From positions 1-35,364 of the forward strand of contig JAJRPE010000245.1 in the NCBI GenBank assembly GCA_024280935.1: a stretch of 35,364 nt of DNA, in the 5' to 3' direction. The notes under the pieces were generated by a model. It was not told the origin of the DNA. It ran no database searches and saw only the letters and a program-made list of their open reading frames with translations. Each line of letters begins with the position of its first letter. The stretch's first letter is position 1. Origin of the DNA: Candidatus Hydrogenedentota bacterium (GTDB taxonomy: Bacteria; Hydrogenedentota; Hydrogenedentia; Hydrogenedentales; JAEUWI01). The position numbers and the translations under genes were made by a program. Positions 33,129-35,364 of this stretch are shown piece after piece.

Positions 33129-34694
33129 TTACTCAGCGTCCAAATAAATGGCGTAGAGTTTGGCTGCGTCGCTATTCAGGCCGAGCTTAACCCGAATGGT
33201 TTTCCCCGCCAGTTTCGTGAGGCCAGTATCCGCCCACTGCACGACACTGTCGAGGCCCTGTCTCGCCAGAACCGAACCCTTGTTTTCGCCACTGTAGGCG
33301 GGGAGCAGCACGCCATTCTCGTTGGTGAGTTCAACCGTGATGCTTTCGGCGCTGTCCGCGTTCAGGATGATGTTACAGCCATTTTCTGGCAGGGTAATCG
33401 GGCACGACATAACACTGCCTGGCTTCGCGGCATCGGCGAGTTGCAGCGCACCCCAACGGTCACGGGGGAGGGTTGCGAGGGCCACTTCGGCATAATAGTC
33501 TACGCCACTGATGGTCGCATTGCGCCAACGCCCGTGATAAATGAGCGTTTCGTCGCCTACATTCAGGATGCCGTTGGCCTGACAAAGAATCGTGGGGTCG
33601 TCGATACCCGGCACCGGGGTCACGGGTGACTCGTCGCCAGAGATATACACGTAGTCTTTCACCGGTTCGCGAAACTTCACGCCATCGTTACTGACGAGAA
33701 GTCCGAGGTCACAGGTGATGATGCCCGCGCCATACCAGCCGTCCGTACGCTTTTTCCCCTCGGCGGGGTTATGCCAGATACCATAAAGACCCACGGCGAC
33801 ATTACCAAAGCTCGACGCACCAACGCCCAGGTGGACCTGCGGATAGTCGCCGATAAGTCCACGCTTGTTCACGTCCTCCGGCTCAGGGAGACGGAATGAT
33901 TCAAGATAGGTCTTGTTCTCCCAATTCACAAAGTCGGTGGAGACACTTGCGTAGCCCTGACGGCCCTCCGGGATTCCCTTCGCGTCCTTGCCAATTCCTT
34001 GGCCATGGACAACCCAGCGTTCGCCAAAGCGATAGAAACTGCCCATCTCCAGGAACTTCTCCGTGGGATGGTTGTCGGGCACATCCCAGTGGATGCCATC
34101 GGCGCTGGTGGCCGAACGAAAAACCCACGTATTGGCTAGCACCATATACATCATTTTGTAACGACGCTTCGGATCGGGGTCGTCTTCGTCGATGATGACC
34201 GCTGCGCACTGGGTCATTTCATCGGACAACTTGATCACGTTGTTGTCTGTGCTGCCCTTGATTTCGACCTGACCCAGATTGGGCTTGACCCAGTTGATTC
34301 CATCATCACTCTCGGCGTAACACACGGGCCCCTGATAGAATTTGGTCTTCTCGGTGTTGGGCACGAGACTTACTGCGTAGTACCACATGCGATACTTCCC
34401 CGCGTCATGGAGCACCGTACCGTAGAAATGGGAGGCCATCGAATCGGGTTTGCTTAGGTCCCCCCGCTCCGGCGTTAACACAGGTTCTTTCCGGACGTTC
34501 GGTTTGTTAAGCGTAAGCGTTAGGTTTTCCCGATTCCTGAGGGATCGGTCATCGATAGCGAGCAAGGTAACGCGTCCCTTGACGGTCAGATTCGACTCGG
34601 GCAGGGTGAAGGACGACTCCGCCGCGTGCGCCGGTGTTGGCAGTGCTGCGCCAATGAGCAGTAACGCCAATGACCTATAGATTAGTTTTAACAT
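33129..34694 (-). CDS. Secreted GH32/43-like five-bladed beta-propeller protein, paralogue 2
   Basis: A 521-aa exported protein (signal peptide MLKLIYRSLALLLIGAALPT, ending PAHA). It carries propeller features shared with the protein of 6488-7963: GKYRMWYYAVSL, GPVCYAESDDGINWVKPNLG, DEDDPDPKRRYKMMYMV, SADGIHWDVP, STDFVNWENK and LLVSNDGVKFREPV. A late C-terminal beta domain has NIILNADSAESITVELTNENG. AGGAG lies ~9 nt upstream of ATG 34694. Probably glycan-directed like its paralogue; no catalytic residues are assigned. It is separated from the beta-helix gene by 280 bp of repeats. Confidence 0.72.
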   Translation of the reverse strand: MLKLIYRSLALLLIGAALPTPAHAAESSFTLPESNLTVKGRVTLLAIDDRSLRNRENLTLTLNKPNVRKEPVLTPERGDLSKPDSMASHFYGTVLHDAGKYRMWYYAVSLVPNTEKTKFYQGPVCYAESDDGINWVKPNLGQVEIKGSTDNNVIKLSDEMTQCAAVIIDEDDPDPKRRYKMMYMVLANTWVFRSATSADGIHWDVPDNHPTEKFLEMGSFYRFGERWVVHGQGIGKDAKGIPEGRQGYASVSTDFVNWENKTYLESFRLPEPEDVNKRGLIGDYPQVHLGVGASSFGNVAVGLYGIWHNPAEGKKRTDGWYGAGIITCDLGLLVSNDGVKFREPVKDYVYISGDESPVTPVPGIDDPTILCQANGILNVGDETLIYHGRWRNATISGVDYYAEVALATLPRDRWGALQLADAAKPGSVMSCPITLPENGCNIILNADSAESITVELTNENGVLLPAYSGENKGSVLARQGLDSVVQWADTGLTKLAGKTIRVKLGLNSDAAKLYAIYLDAE

Positions 34695-34827
34695 GCTTCG
34701 GTCTCCTGTAGTGTCTGCTGTGAGCAATGCGTGCTACTTTCCGTAATCCACGCTCTTTGGTTTCCTTTTATTTGCGCTCTCTGCGGCCAATCTTGCTCCG
34801 TTTCTTTGACCACAGGGCGCGCAGAAT

Positions 34828-34931
34828 GTAGGACATCCGTCCCGGTTGTCACAGGCCGTTCACGGCCTATACTGAAGACTTCCGTGTGACAGACGTACCG
34901 TCTGTGGTGACAGCCGAGACGGTCGTCCTAC
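34828..34931. repeat. Nested inverted repeat (~104 bp)
   Basis: GTAGGAC..CCGTCCCGG.TGTCAC (34828-34853) pairs imperfectly with GTGACAGCCG.GACGG..GTCCTAC (34906-34931). Inside are two hairpins, AGGCCGTTCACGGCCT and AGACGTACCGTCT, so the whole can fold as a cruciform-like structure. It lies in the 349-bp gap between the propeller gene and the alpha/beta hydrolase fragment, next to a partial R5 near 34771-34790. Confidence 0.75.
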
Positions 34932-35043
34932 ATAGTTTGGTCCTTTTTTATAACAACTTACGCATGCGACTGCTAAATTTTCATGTTCAAAAAAAAAGCG
35001 AGGAAATGACGGGTTGTGGCGCAGCGAGCGCAAAAAAGAAAGA

Positions 35044-35364
35044 CTACTCGATATTCTTCAGCAGCCACATCGCCGCCTTTTCCGGCGACCCTTTGGGCGT
35101 GGTGTGTCCCTTCGGCTCGGGCTGCACGATGAGGGTCACGTCGGCGAACTCGGACTGTTCGAGGGACAACGTCGTAACGCGTCGCGCGAAGGCGATGCAT
35201 GCGTCCGTGCCGACCCGTGTATCCCGGTCACCAATAACCATCCACAGGGAGCGGCCCACCAATCGCTCCGCCCGAGCATAAAGGGATAGCGCGGTCACAT
35301 GATCGGTATTGGTCGCACCGTTAAACTCACGGAGCGCCATCAGATCCGTCACGGGCGCAAATGC
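35044..35364 (-). CDS. Alpha/beta hydrolase, C-terminal part only
   Basis: The frame enters from the right edge, so the N-terminus and nucleophile elbow are missing. The visible end has SLWMVIGDRDTRVGTDACIAFA, where the Asp fits the acid of the catalytic triad, and QPEPKGHTTPKGSP, where the His fits the general base. This is the usual order for prolyl-oligopeptidase/dienelactone-hydrolase-like alpha/beta hydrolases. The family is clear in outline, but the substrate is not. Confidence 0.7.
   Translation of the reverse strand, partial: AFAPVTDLMALREFNGATNTDHVTALSLYARAERLVGRSLWMVIGDRDTRVGTDACIAFARRVTTLSLEQSEFADVTLIVQPEPKGHTTPKGSPEKAAMWLLKNIE

Overview
The window is bacterial chromosomal DNA, GC-rich by eye, from a lineage that keeps many secreted carbohydrate-active proteins and many palindromic intergenic repeats. 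Secreted DUF1080, heparinase-like, beta-helix and beta-propeller proteins together with dense REP-like palindromes suggest an uncultured PVC-like or Hydrogenedentota-like bacterium. This is inference; no rRNA or other phylogenetic marker except serS, parAB and gltBD is present.

Layout. 1-7963: a truncated AsmA/DUF748-like membrane protein, a macro-domain protein, a heparinase II/III-like lyase, a secreted family-10-like glycoside hydrolase, an enoyl-CoA hydratase/isomerase and a secreted GH32-like propeller protein. 8095-16037: one long minus-strand block that looks like a peptide natural-product (RiPP-like) locus. 16539-22578: gltBD (glutamate synthase), divergent from a DUF1080 protein (22946-24055). 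24056-25172: repeat-filled non-coding DNA. 25173-31136: a Sel1-repeat lipoprotein, a DinB/DUF1569-like protein, parAB, serS and a sirtuin. 31457-35364: a secreted beta-helix protein, a second propeller paralogue and the C-terminus of an alpha/beta hydrolase.

The highlight is 8095-16037. Five small ORFs in tandem (41-61 aa; three start with TTG or GTG and are easily missed) share an N-terminal motif M-[KR]-[HR]-[IL]-x-x-[LI]-[STA]-x-x-P-x-[RK]-A (the shortest peptide fits with a one-residue offset) and then diverge. Downstream on the same strand follow two GNAT acetyltransferases, a CPBP intramembrane protease, an ABC ATPase, an ABC-2 permease and a 622-aa protein. That last protein resembles SPASM-type peptide maturases of the SCIFF/QhpD kind but has no CX3CX2C radical-SAM motif and carries a GNAT domain at its C-terminus. 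Gene overlaps (GTGA, TAATG) support coordinated expression. I infer a multi-peptide RiPP-like pathway using a pseudo-radical-SAM/GNAT fusion; I do not recognise it as a described class.

The second theme is repeats. A ~120-200 bp nested palindrome (R1) occurs in five full copies and two half copies, mostly downstream of genes. Other families include IR pairs of a GCCGCAAGAGAAC type, a bounded insertion inside the ABC transporter operon, and several one-off long inverted repeats.
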